Shown here: piece by piece, positions 17,555-26,165 of the stretch
Numbering within the stretch: position 1 is the first letter of the stretch
Layout of the letters: every line of letters starts with the position of its first letter
Assembly (NCBI RefSeq): GCF_004349355.1
Contig: NZ_SMFK01000009.1
Span: forward strand, 91,712-155,711
DNA: 64,000 nt
Direction: 5' to 3'
Origin: Flavobacterium cellulosilyticum
GTDB lineage: Bacteria; Bacteroidota; Bacteroidia; Flavobacteriales; Flavobacteriaceae
Position numbers and translations under genes: made by a program
The notes under the pieces: model-generated
The model's database searches: none
Seen by the model: only the letters and a program-made list of their open reading frames with translations
What the model was told of the DNA's origin: nothing

Positions 17555-18613
17555 ATGAACACAATACAAATTAAAGCTTACGGTGCTGCTGACAAAGATG
17601 CAGACCTAAAAGAGTTAAACATTAACCGTAGAGATGTTACTGCAAAAGATATAGAAATAGAAATTTTATATTGTGGGGTTTGTCACTCCGACTTGCATAC
17701 GGCTCGTAATGACTGGGGAGGAACACTATATCCTGCCGTTCCTGGTCACGAAATAATTGGAAGAATTACCAAAGTAGGTAGTGAAGTCACTAAATTAAAA
17801 GTAGGCGATTTAGCAGGTGTTGGTTGCCTTGTAGGTTCATGTAGCACTTGTGATAGTTGTAAAAATGATTTAGAGCAATACTGTTCTAATGGCTGGGTTG
17901 GAACTTACAACGGTCCTGACAAACATTTAGGAGGTCACACTTTTGGCGGTTATTCCGAAAAAGTGGTTGTGGAGGAACACTTTGTATTAAAAGTCCCTGC
18001 CAACTTGAATTTGGCTGCCGTTGCGCCTTTACTTTGTGCAGGAATAACGACTTGGTCACCATTAAAACATTGGAAAGTTGGAAAAGGCAGTAAAGTGGCT
18101 GTTATTGGCTTAGGTGGTTTGGGGCATATGGCGATTAAATTAGCTAAAGGTTTAGGTGCAGATGTGACTTTGTTTTCAAGAAGTCCAGATAAAGAAAAAG
18201 ATGCATTAGAATTAGGAGCTGATTCCGTAGTTATTTCAACTGATGAAGAGCATATGATAGCTGTTGGCGGAAAATTTGATTTGATTATTGATACTGTCCC
18301 GTATATTCATGATATCAACCCTTATATTTCCACTTTAAATACAAATGGGACTTTGGTTTTAGTTGGTTATTTAGGGCCATTAGATCCTTTTTTAAATACT
18401 GTTCCATTGATATTAGGGCGAAAATCAGTTGCAGGTTCATTGATAGGTGGAATTGCCGAAACACAAGAAATGTTAGATTTTTGTGGAAAGCATAATATCG
18501 TATCCGAAATCGAAATTATCAAAATGCAAGATATCAATGAAGCGTATGAACGTATGCTAAAAAGTGATGTTCGTTATCGTTTTGTAATTGATATGGCTTC
18601 ATTGAAAGCATAA
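17555..18613 (+). CDS. Zinc-dependent NAD(P) alcohol dehydrogenase, YahK/cinnamyl-alcohol type
   Basis: Medium-chain dehydrogenase reducing aldehydes to alcohols, probably with NADPH. Catalytic zinc ligands are in YCGVCHSDLHT (about residue 38) and GHEIIG (about 60). The structural zinc site is the four-Cys lobe CxxCxxC-N6-C (about 93-107). The Rossmann motif GLGGLGHMAIKLAKGLG is at about 180. The YahK-like GGHTFGGYSEKVVV segment and the length of 352 aa fit. It follows the truncated decarboxylase gene by 10 bp and may be co-transcribed with it. Two hairpins downstream end the unit. The natural substrate is unknown. Confidence 0.93.
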   Translation: MNTIQIKAYGAADKDADLKELNINRRDVTAKDIEIEILYCGVCHSDLHTARNDWGGTLYPAVPGHEIIGRITKVGSEVTKLKVGDLAGVGCLVGSCSTCDSCKNDLEQYCSNGWVGTYNGPDKHLGGHTFGGYSEKVVVEEHFVLKVPANLNLAAVAPLLCAGITTWSPLKHWKVGKGSKVAVIGLGGLGHMAIKLAKGLGADVTLFSRSPDKEKDALELGADSVVISTDEEHMIAVGGKFDLIIDTVPYIHDINPYISTLNTNGTLVLVGYLGPLDPFLNTVPLILGRKSVAGSLIGGIAETQEMLDFCGKHNIVSEIEIIKMQDINEAYERMLKSDVRYRFVIDMASLKA

Positions 18614-18677
18614 TATCGATGCTTTTTTTATAAATAATCCCAAACATTTTATTTTGATTGTGCTTGGGATTATTCTT
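18605..18677 (+). terminator. Two consecutive hairpin terminators after the alcohol dehydrogenase
   Basis: Hairpin 1 overlaps the end of the dehydrogenase coding region: AAAGCAT (18605-18611) pairs with ATGCTTT (18619-18625), followed by a T-run. Hairpin 2 has 11-bp arms, AATAATCCCAA (18633-18643) and TTGGGATTATT (18664-18674), followed by CTTTTT. Confidence 0.75.
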
Positions 18678-18783
18678 TTTTAAAAGAGAAGATAAAGACT
18701 TCTTAAGCCTTACTTCTACTCTGTTTTTTCTCCTTAAAAACATATCTTTGCTATCAGATAAACTACCTCTCTAAAAAATAACA

Positions 18784-19344
18784 ATGGATCAGGATAAATT
18801 TATTTTCTGCCTCGAAGGAGTTCGAGATGTAGAAATTACAACAGCTACTTTAGTAGTCAAAAACTTAGAACAATTGGCCCTAGAACAAGGGATTCCGAGT
18901 ATTTATAAATCCTGTGATACTATTGAAGGATTAGTAGATAGCTTAAGTGCATTACTTTATCACGATCATAATTTTAAAGATTATGAGATTATTTATTTAG
19001 TGATGCCAGGTGAACGAAACAACATCTGCCTAAATGACTACTATTATAGTTTTGAAGAAATAGCCGAACTATTTGAAGGTAAAATGAAAGGTAAAATCAT
19101 TCATTTTTCTAATGCCAAAGTATTAGATTTAAGTCCTGAAGAGGCACAATATTTTTTAGATATTACTGGAGCTACTGCCCTGTCTGGCTACGGAGAAGTG
19201 TCCTATAAATTACCTAGTTTTGCTATCGATAAAGCGTTCTTTAGCTTGTGTCAAGAAATTGATGATGTAGTTGAAATTGTAGAAGAATTGCATCAAAAAC
19301 ATTATGCTCTTTGTAAATTACTTGATTTTAGATTGTATTATTAA
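18784..19344 (+). CDS. Conserved hypothetical protein (DUF6642-like)
   Basis: A soluble 186-aa protein without signal peptide or membrane segment. It begins MDQDKFIFCLEGVRDVEI and carries segments YEIIYLVMPGE and YYYSFEEIAELFEGKMKGK, consistent with an alternating alpha/beta fold. I recall similar flavobacterial proteins under the label DUF6642, but this cannot be confirmed here and no function is known to me. It has its own upstream gap after the terminators and lies 96 bp before the chromate transporter gene, so it may be monocistronic. The ATG at 18784 is the first in frame. Confidence 0.7.
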   Translation: MDQDKFIFCLEGVRDVEITTATLVVKNLEQLALEQGIPSIYKSCDTIEGLVDSLSALLYHDHNFKDYEIIYLVMPGERNNICLNDYYYSFEEIAELFEGKMKGKIIHFSNAKVLDLSPEEAQYFLDITGATALSGYGEVSYKLPSFAIDKAFFSLCQEIDDVVEIVEELHQKHYALCKLLDFRLYY

Positions 19345-19440
19345 AAACCATCAAAAAATAAATTACAATAATAAGCAATTCAATCCAACCTTACATTCAA
19401 TTCTAATTAAATAGTAAGAGACATTAAACAGAAGTAACGA

Positions 19441-20751
19441 ATGGACAAACCTACTTTCCAACAAGCATTAAAATTCTGGATTAAACTTGGTTTTATAAGT
19501 TTTGGCGGACCTGCAGGACAAATTGCTATTATGCACGAGTATTTAGTTGACAAAAAAAAGTGGGTCAGCGACAGTAAATTTCTACATGCTTTAAACTATT
19601 GTATGATTTTACCTGGTCCCGAAGCACAGCAACTCGCAACGTATATAGGATGGATGCTTCACGGAACTTTAGGAGGTCTTACCGCTGGAATTTTGTTTGT
19701 ATTGCCATCCATGTTTATTCTTTTTGGATTAAGCACCATTTATGTTACATTCGGAAATATCCCTTGGATTTATGCTATGTTTAGCGGATTAAAACCCGCT
19801 GTAATTGCAATTGTAATTTTAGCATTAATCAAAATTAGTAAGAAATCGCTATTAAGTCCATTTCATTATTTAGTAGCAATAGCGGCCTTTATTTGTATTT
19901 TCTTTTTGAATATACCTTTTCCACTTATAATTATCGGTTCCATCTTAATGGCAGGATTCACACGACAATTTTTTCCAAAATTCTTTGCAATATCAAAAAA
20001 ATTAACACCGCATGAGACTACTGATGAAAATGAATATTACATCAACAAAAACACAGTTATCTCAGATATTGGCTTCAAACCATTGCGTTTTTGGAAGCAA
20101 ATAGCTGTTGGCGTTTTACTTTGGACAATTCCTTTTATATCCTTTTATTTTCTAACTGCTGATTTCGAATTTTGGAAAAAGCTATCCGTTTTCTTTACCA
20201 AAGCGGCATTTGTAACTTTTGGTGGTGCGTATGCTGTATTGCCTTATGTGGCTCAGGTTAGTGTGGATCAATTTCATTGGCTTACGAATTTACAAATGAT
20301 TGACGGTCTTGCTCTGGGAGAAACTACTCCAGGGCCTCTGATTATGGTTCTTGTGTTTGTTGGTTATATGGCAGGATACAATCATTTTGGCAATTCAATA
20401 GCTATGGGAGCACTAGGACTAGTAACTACTACATTTTATACTTTTCTTCCCTGTTTCCTGTTTATATTTATTGGAGCACCTATTATCGAAAGAACCCAGG
20501 AAAACAAAAAAATAAAAGAAATCCTTGCTTTAGTAACAGCTGCAGTTGTTGGCGTAATATTAAACTTGACTATTTATTTAGGTAAAGCGGTTCTTTTTCC
20601 AACTAGGTTTTCCTTTCTAGAACTGGATTATAGCGCACTTATTTGGACATTTATTTCTTTTGTTGCCCTGTTTCGCTACAAAGTAAATATGATTACTTGG
20701 ATTGGAGTAAGTGCCATTTTTGGACTTAGTTATTATCTAATAACACATTAA
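19441..20751 (+). CDS. chrA: Chromate transporter, CHR family (two-domain)
   Basis: Inner-membrane CHR-family transporter of the long, duplicated type. The N-terminal half has FWIKLGFISFGGPAGQIAIMH and the PGPEAQQLATYIGW motif; the C-terminal half repeats the pattern with FFTKAAFVTFGGAYAVLPYVA and GETTPGPLIMV. About ten to twelve hydrophobic segments are visible, and 436 aa is typical. Family members export chromate, but many bacterial copies have untested substrates. No dedicated regulator is adjacent; the convergent TetR gene at 20.8 kb faces the SulP operon instead. Confidence 0.92.
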   Translation: MDKPTFQQALKFWIKLGFISFGGPAGQIAIMHEYLVDKKKWVSDSKFLHALNYCMILPGPEAQQLATYIGWMLHGTLGGLTAGILFVLPSMFILFGLSTIYVTFGNIPWIYAMFSGLKPAVIAIVILALIKISKKSLLSPFHYLVAIAAFICIFFLNIPFPLIIIGSILMAGFTRQFFPKFFAISKKLTPHETTDENEYYINKNTVISDIGFKPLRFWKQIAVGVLLWTIPFISFYFLTADFEFWKKLSVFFTKAAFVTFGGAYAVLPYVAQVSVDQFHWLTNLQMIDGLALGETTPGPLIMVLVFVGYMAGYNHFGNSIAMGALGLVTTTFYTFLPCFLFIFIGAPIIERTQENKKIKEILALVTAAVVGVILNLTIYLGKAVLFPTRFSFLELDYSALIWTFISFVALFRYKVNMITWIGVSAIFGLSYYLITH

Positions 20752-20820
20752 TACATGTATTTAAATCCAACAAGGTTCGATTATTTAAATAAATTTACAC
20801 GAAAGTTCAAAAAATTCCAA

Positions 20821-21501
20821 TTACAATTTAGTATCAATACTTGAAAATACTAAATTTTCTAAAAAAGCAATTATATCAGTTTCGTTTTTATTTTCGCCAA
20901 AATCAGTTAGCAAGGGAAGGTGAACCATAAAATAATTTTGAAAATGTGCCATTTCAATTATAGTGGTCGCTAATGATTTCGGATACTTATAATCGGAATT
21001 ATATTCTGAAATCACAGTTCCAATTGCAGCACAAAGTTGCTTATAAGGTTTAAAAAAATGGTGTTTATTATCTTCGCCAACGTGATTTGTCAAATATACT
21101 TTAGACCCTTCTGATATTACAATTTGATGCAATAAACTTTCATTTATATAAATAGTCATGTCATCATCTTCTACAGTAGAAGCTAATAATTTTATTATTT
21201 TCTTTAATTTAATTGAAGGATCTAAAATGTTATTGGTCTCATAACTAATTTGAAATTCTAACCAACTCCAATACCAAGCTACAATATATATCAATAAACG
21301 ATGCTTATTTTCAAAGTAACGATAAACACTTGCTTCTGTCGAATTTATTTCTTCTGCCAGTTTTTTAAAAGTAAAAGCTTCAAAACCATTCTTATAAATC
21401 ATTTGAATACTGTACTGAATTATTTTTTTTCCTAATTCTGAGCGCTCTGGATTACGCAGATATAATTCCTCATTCATTTTTATTTGTACGTGTAATTTCA
21501 T
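20821..21501 (-). CDS. TetR/AcrR-family transcriptional regulator
   Basis: N-terminal TetR helix-turn-helix: residues about 20-65 with KNGFEAFTFKKLAEEINSTE and ASVYRYFENKHRLL. The remainder is an alpha-helical ligand-binding domain of normal size (226 aa total). An internal Met9 is a possible alternative start. It is transcribed divergently from the SulP-DUF2490-carbonic anhydrase operon. The 130-bp gap contains a perfect 12-bp inverted repeat (21560-21593) and TAnnTTTG elements in both directions. It therefore probably represses itself and the SulP operon. The ligand is unknown. Confidence 0.88.
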   Translation of the reverse strand: MKLHVQIKMNEELYLRNPERSELGKKIIQYSIQMIYKNGFEAFTFKKLAEEINSTEASVYRYFENKHRLLIYIVAWYWSWLEFQISYETNNILDPSIKLKKIIKLLASTVEDDDMTIYINESLLHQIVISEGSKVYLTNHVGEDNKHHFFKPYKQLCAAIGTVISEYNSDYKYPKSLATTIIEMAHFQNYFMVHLPLLTDFGENKNETDIIAFLENLVFSSIDTKL

Positions 21502-21533
21502 TTGAAGTTGTTTTGTTAAACTATTTCTTTTTG

Positions 21534-21607
21534 CAAAAGTAAGAATAAATATTTAACAATTATTTATAATAGCATTACTATTATTATAAATAACATTACT
21601 ATCTTTG
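21534..21607. promoter_or_regulatory. Divergent TetR/SulP promoter region with 12-bp inverted repeat
   Basis: TTATTTATAATA (21560-21571) and TATTATAAATAA (21582-21593) are perfect inverted arms with a 10-bp spacer. Rightward, TATCTTTG (21600-21607) is a perfect TAnnTTTG element for SulP. Leftward, TACTTTTG (minus strand, 21541-21534) is a perfect element for the TetR gene. The repeat sits over the -33 region of both, the expected place for a TetR-type operator. A 10-bp direct repeat ending CATTACTAT (21572-21581, 21593-21602) overlaps it. Confidence 0.6.
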
Positions 21608-21640
21608 TGAAAAATTTTTATAAATAAAAACTTGAAAAAC

Positions 21641-23176
21641 ATGTTTAAAGAAATTAAAAATGATTTACCCGCAAGTATAATAGTATTCTTTGTGGCATTA
21701 CCATTATGCTTAGGAATTGCTTTAGCTTCGGGAGCACCCTTATTTGCAGGAATAATATCTGGCATTGTTGGAGGTATAGTTGTTGGTATAGCAAGTGGTT
21801 CTACTTTAGGAGTAAGTGGCCCAGCAGCAGGATTAGCAGTAATTGTTTTAACAGCTATTGGTACTTTGGGTTCCTGGGAAGTGTTTTTGATGGCTGTGTT
21901 ATTATCAGGAGCAATTCAATTACTATTAGGATTTGCAAAAGCAGGATTTATTGCTTATTTCTTTCCTTCAGCTGTGATAAAAGGAATGTTGACTGGGATT
22001 GGACTTTTAATAATCCTAAAACAAATTCCACATGCTCTTGGTTGGGACAATGATGCGATGGGTGATGATTCTTTTTTGCAAGTAGATGGACAAAATACGT
22101 TATCCGAAATTGGAAGCGCCTTAAATTTTATTACTCCTGGTGCCGTAGTTATTGGAATACTATCGTTAGCTATTTTAATTTTTTGGGATAAAGTATTAAT
22201 GAAAAAACATAAAATATTCCAAATTATTCAAGGTCCAATTGTTGTGGTTGCATTGGGTATATTGATGAATTATTTTTATCAAAACGGAATTTTAGGTTTT
22301 TCATTAAATGAAAAGCAATTAGTTTCATTACCTGTTCCAAGTTCAGTAACTGACTTTTTGGGTCAATTTACTTTTCCAGATTTTTCGTCCATTACTAATC
22401 CACAAGTTTGGTCAGTAGCTATTGTAATTGCGATAGTTGGAAGTTTAGAAACCTTATTATGTGTTGAAGCGACAGATAAATTGGATCCAGACAGAAGAAT
22501 TACACCAACCAATCGTGAATTGAAAGCGCAAGGATTAGGTAATATTGTTTCAGGATTGATAGGTGGTATCCCAATTACACAGGTTATTGTGCGTAGTTCT
22601 GCCAATATTTCCTTTGGAGGAAAAACAAAAATGTCGGCAATTCTACACGGATTATTCTTATTGATTAGTGCTATTACACTAGTGAAATTAATGAATATGA
22701 TTCCATTGGCAAGTTTGGCCGCAATATTACTAATGGTGGGTTACAAATTAGCAAAACCTTCCTTATTTGTTGATATGTACAAATTAGGACAGGAACAATT
22801 TGTCCCTTTTGCGGCAACTGTTATTGCTATTTTAGCATCCGATTTGTTAAAAGGAATTTCAGTAGGAATTGCTTTTGGTATCTTCTATACTTTACGTCAC
22901 AGTTATAGAAACTCACACCACCTGAAAGATAAAGTAACTACTGAAGATGGCTCAGAAATACACCATATTGTATTGGCTCAAGAAGTTTCGTTTTTTAATA
23001 AAGCAAGTGTAATAAAAGCATTAGATGCAATTCCTGCCAATTCAAAAGTGATTATTGATTTTTCTAAATCAAAATCAGTTGCCTATGATGTATTAGAAAT
23101 TGTAAAAGATTTTGAAATCCATGCCAAATCGATGAATATTATCGTCGAAAAAATTAAATTTATACCAGCAGCATAA
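21641..23176 (+). CDS. SulP-family inorganic anion (probably bicarbonate) transporter
   Basis: Membrane transporter of the SulP/SLC26 family. The start is taken at ATG 21641 (MFKEIKNDLPASIIVFF); a TTG three codons earlier (21632) is less likely. The N-terminal part has the family region LPLCLGIALASGAPLFAGIISG, followed by many transmembrane segments. NPQVWSVAIVIAIVGSLETL then DKLDPDRRITPTNRELKAQG and GLIGGIPITQVIVRSSANIS are typical of the BicA-like group. A short C-terminal STAS-like region (from about residue 435) ends the protein. Its stop overlaps a potential ATG for the next gene, and a beta-carbonic anhydrase follows, so bicarbonate is the likely substrate. That is an inference from context. 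Confidence 0.92.
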   Translation: MFKEIKNDLPASIIVFFVALPLCLGIALASGAPLFAGIISGIVGGIVVGIASGSTLGVSGPAAGLAVIVLTAIGTLGSWEVFLMAVLLSGAIQLLLGFAKAGFIAYFFPSAVIKGMLTGIGLLIILKQIPHALGWDNDAMGDDSFLQVDGQNTLSEIGSALNFITPGAVVIGILSLAILIFWDKVLMKKHKIFQIIQGPIVVVALGILMNYFYQNGILGFSLNEKQLVSLPVPSSVTDFLGQFTFPDFSSITNPQVWSVAIVIAIVGSLETLLCVEATDKLDPDRRITPTNRELKAQGLGNIVSGLIGGIPITQVIVRSSANISFGGKTKMSAILHGLFLLISAITLVKLMNMIPLASLAAILLMVGYKLAKPSLFVDMYKLGQEQFVPFAATVIAILASDLLKGISVGIAFGIFYTLRHSYRNSHHLKDKVTTEDGSEIHHIVLAQEVSFFNKASVIKALDAIPANSKVIIDFSKSKSVAYDVLEIVKDFEIHAKSMNIIVEKIKFIPAA

Positions 23177-23852
23177 TGAAATAAGAAATTTTAGTATTGT
23201 TTTTATATTACTTTCAACCATGGGATTTGCTCAAAAAAGCGACATTGGTAATTGGTTAATTTACATTGGAAATCAAAAGATAAATAAAAATTGGAGCATT
23301 CATAATGAAATACAATATCGTTCCTACAATTTAATAGATGATACCAATCAACTGCTTTTAAGAACTGGAATTGGATATAATTTAACTGAAAATAATAATA
23401 CTATTTTATTGGGTTACGGATTCATTAACACTCAAAAATATGTACCAATTTCGGATGATAAATTAGCAATTAATGAACATCGTATTTTTCAACAATTTAT
23501 TAATCGTCAAAGATTTAACAGACTTTATATACAACACCGCTATAGGATTGAAGAACGATTTTTACCAAACGATTTTCAAATGCGATTTCGCTATTTTTTA
23601 GGCGTAAATGTTCCTTTAAATAAAGAAACTATGGATAAGAATGCGTTTTACTTATCGGCTTACAATGAGGTATTTATTAATACCGAAAATCCACTATTTG
23701 ATCGCAATCGGCTTTATGGAGCTTTGGGTTATGTCATCAATGAAAACATCAAAATAGAAGCTGGTTTTATGGCACAAACTGTAGAAAATTCAAATAGAAA
23801 TCAATTCCAAATAGCAATATTTAACACTATTCCTTTTAACAATAATAATTAA
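23176..23852 (+). CDS. DUF2490-family outer-membrane beta-barrel-like protein, start region uncertain
   Basis: The unambiguous frame runs from ATG 23220 (MGFAQKSDIGNWLIY) to 23852 and matches the DUF2490 family: IGNQKINKNWSIHNEIQYR, LLLRTGIGYNL, QQFINRQRFNRLYIQHRYRIEERF. The start at 23220 would lack a signal peptide. In the same frame upstream, codons from 23181 encode IRNFSIVFILLSTMGFAQ, an obvious signal peptide with no ATG. An ATG at 23176 that overlaps the SulP stop (TAATG) is one base out of frame. The start therefore is either a rare non-ATG codon or has suffered a 1-bp deletion. It is probably an outer-membrane protein of unknown function, co-transcribed with SulP and carbonic anhydrase. 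Confidence 0.75.
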
Positions 23853-23863
23853 AATAAATAAAA

Positions 23864-24493
23864 ATGAAAACATTAACTAAAGAAATGCAAGATGGTATTT
23901 CGCCTTTAATGGCTTTAGAAATACTAAAAGAGGGCAACAAACGATTTGTAAACAATTTAAAAGCAAATAGAAATTTATTACAACAAGCCAATGAAACCTC
24001 TGACGGACAACACCCATTTGCAGTTATCCTGAGTTGTATTGACAGTAGAACATCTGCTGAACTAATTTTCGACCAAGGTTTAGGTGATGTGTTCAGTGTT
24101 CGAATTGCAGGAAATATTATCAATGAAGATATTTTGGGTAGTATGGAATTTGGCTGTAAAATAGCAGGTTCAAAAATAATAGTTGTTTTAGGACACACTA
24201 AATGTGGCGCCATAAAAGGAGCTTGTGACCATGTAGAAATGGGGAACCTTACTGCATTGCTTACTAAGATCAGACCCGCTGTTGATGATGAAACTACCAC
24301 CAAAGAAAATCGAAATTCAAGTAATGAAGAGTTTGTTGAAAACGTATCTGCTATCAACGTAAAACGTACCGTGAAAGCCATCTCAGAACGCAGTCCTATT
24401 TTAAAAGAAATGATTGAAAGCGGAGAAATTAATATTATTGGTGGGTCTCACAACATTGCAACTGGTGAGGTTACTTTTTACCCTCAAACATAG
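23864..24493 (+). CDS. Beta-class carbonic anhydrase
   Basis: Zinc enzyme interconverting CO2 and bicarbonate in the cytoplasm. All core residues are visible: Cys58, Asp60 and Arg62 in SCIDSRTSAELIFDQGLGD, and His111 and Cys114 in LGHTKCGAIKGAC. The pocket motif FSVRIAGN lies at 77-84 and GSMEFG at 92-97. The length (209 aa) is normal and no signal peptide is present. It is the last gene of the SulP operon, 11 bp after the DUF2490 gene, and a strong hairpin follows at 24622. The pairing with a SulP transporter supports a role in bicarbonate supply or pH homeostasis. Confidence 0.96.
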   Translation: MKTLTKEMQDGISPLMALEILKEGNKRFVNNLKANRNLLQQANETSDGQHPFAVILSCIDSRTSAELIFDQGLGDVFSVRIAGNIINEDILGSMEFGCKIAGSKIIVVLGHTKCGAIKGACDHVEMGNLTALLTKIRPAVDDETTTKENRNSSNEEFVENVSAINVKRTVKAISERSPILKEMIESGEINIIGGSHNIATGEVTFYPQT

Positions 24494-24621
24494 GTTTAAA
24501 ACTCTTAGAACCGTACAAATAGAAAATTTGAGTTGAATATCACAACAAGGATTACATTCTATTCTGAATAAATAACAGCTCGTGTAGGAGTAAATTACCC
24601 TAGTATTAGCAATTAGTCAGG

Positions 24622-24660
24622 AAGTTTGGAATGGTCTTTTATTCCAAACTTTGCTTTTTA
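24622..24660 (+). terminator. Hairpin terminator after carbonic anhydrase
   Basis: Perfect 11-bp arms AAGTTTGGAAT (24622-24632) and ATTCCAAACTT (24641-24651) with an 8-nt loop, followed by TGCTTTTTA. It may act for both this operon and the convergent ABC operon. Confidence 0.8.
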
Positions 24661-24738
24661 TAATGCTATTTTTAAGCGAATGCTTTTGTACTTTTGAAAG
24701 TATCTTTAAATTTTAGCATAACTCAATTTAGACATTCT

Positions 24739-25863
24739 TTAATTCACTTTTTTATAGGTCCAAACAGCGATGCCATTTAGGGCAATTGCATAGAAAACAA
24801 TCATAAAAAAGGGTTCAGAAATATCCGAAAACGTGGCGCCTTTGAGCATTACCATCCTAATAATCTCTACAAAATACCGTATTGGATTCAGCAATGTAAT
24901 ATTTTGCGCCCAGATAGGCATACTTTCTATGGGGGTAAATAATCCGCTCATTAAGATAAATAGGACAGCGAAAAACCAAGAAATAAACATGGCTTGTTGC
25001 TGTGTATCGGAATTATTAGAAATAATTAATCCAATGCCAAGAATCACCAATAAATAAATGGAAGTGAAGAAATAAATCAATGCAACACTTCCTAAAATAG
25101 GAACGCTAAATACAACTCTGGCAATCGTAAGTCCAACAGTCAAAATTACTAAACCCAAAACCCAAAAAGGAAATAACTTACCTATAACGAACTGGTATTT
25201 TCGAATGGGAGTAACATTAATTTGTTCTAAGGTACCCATTTCTTTTTCTCGCACGATGTTCATTGATGATAAAAACAATGTTAGCATTGTCACTAACAAT
25301 ACTAAAATCCCTGGAACCATAAAAGTTTTGTAGTTCAATGTATTGTTGTACCAAAACGATGGAATCATCACGATATTAATAGGTTGAACATAATTATCTT
25401 TATTGTATTGATACAATTGTGTTTGAACTTTTTGATTGAATCCAGTAATTATTTGTGAAATATAAACATTCTCCACTCCCGCCGCTGCACCATCTATGGC
25501 ATTGATGCTTACCGATAAATTGGCGTCATTTTCCTTAATTAAATCCCGTTCAAAATGATTTGGTATTTCGAGAATGACATTTACCTTTCCAGTTTCCATT
25601 TGAAAATCAGCTTCTTTTTTTGAAGAATAACTATCAATAATTTTAAAATAACTAGAAGCTTGAAATTTAGAAATCAATTCTCTTGAAGCTACTGAATGAT
25701 CGTTATCGATATACGAAAATTTGATGTTTTTGATTTCGAAACTGGCTGCATTCGATAAAATTAGCAATTGCACCAATGGCAAAACAAATATTATAGGAAG
25801 CATTCCTTTATTTCTAAATATTTGTCGGAATTCCTTTTGAATGATGAATAATATTGTTTTCAT
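24739..25863 (-). CDS. ABC-2 type permease of a drug/efflux exporter
   Basis: Membrane permease of the YhhJ/YbhR class. An N-terminal segment (MKTILFIIQKEFRQIFRNKGM) leads into one transmembrane helix, a large extracytoplasmic domain (about residues 45-170), then five hydrophobic helices. The family motif REKEMGTLEQINVTPIRKYQFVIGKLFPF lies around residue 205 and MSGLFTPIESMPIW around 310. The length of 374 aa is standard. It is the last gene of the operon, separated from the related permease upstream by a 300-bp spacer filled with a short tandem repeat. It likely pairs with that permease as a heterodimer. Confidence 0.9.
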   Translation of the reverse strand: MKTILFIIQKEFRQIFRNKGMLPIIFVLPLVQLLILSNAASFEIKNIKFSYIDNDHSVASRELISKFQASSYFKIIDSYSSKKEADFQMETGKVNVILEIPNHFERDLIKENDANLSVSINAIDGAAAGVENVYISQIITGFNQKVQTQLYQYNKDNYVQPINIVMIPSFWYNNTLNYKTFMVPGILVLLVTMLTLFLSSMNIVREKEMGTLEQINVTPIRKYQFVIGKLFPFWVLGLVILTVGLTIARVVFSVPILGSVALIYFFTSIYLLVILGIGLIISNNSDTQQQAMFISWFFAVLFILMSGLFTPIESMPIWAQNITLLNPIRYFVEIIRMVMLKGATFSDISEPFFMIVFYAIALNGIAVWTYKKVN

Positions 25864-25955
25864 TTTTTATTGCTTTTTTTGCCACGAAGACACTAAGTCA
25901 CACAGTTTTTTATGCTGCAGATTTAACTGACTTAAAAGGATTTTCTATTTTTTTA

Positions 25956-26165
25956 AATTGCCATTGCTATTGTCATTGCTATTGTCATTGCCATTGATAT
26001 TGCCATTGATATTGCCATTGATATTGCCATTGAAATTGCCATTCAAATTGCCATTCAAATTGCCATTGAAATTGCCATTGAAATTGCCATTGAAATTGTC
26101 ATTGAAATTGTCATTGAAATTGTCAATGCTATTGTCATTGTTATTGTCATTACTATTAAAATTGT
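25956..26165. repeat. Hexanucleotide-based tandem repeat between the two permease genes
   Basis: About 210 bp of ATTGCC/ATTGTC/ATTGAA-type 6-bp units, often as a 12-bp unit ATTGCCATTGAA, with variation every other unit. The array ends at the stop codon of the upstream permease gene. The complementary form (CAATTTCAATGG units) occurs at 44404-44477. The open frame through it codes only for low-complexity Leu/Pro/Lys and is not a gene. It could have arisen by replication slippage; its effect on the operon is unknown. Confidence 0.9.

Noticed and set aside
23836..24381. 181-codon minus-strand frame opposite the carbonic anhydrase
   Set aside because: It is the antisense shadow of a gene with all catalytic residues of beta-carbonic anhydrase.
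25956..26165. Tandem array considered as a CRISPR
   Set aside because: Units are 6-12 bp without unique spacers, and no cas genes are near.
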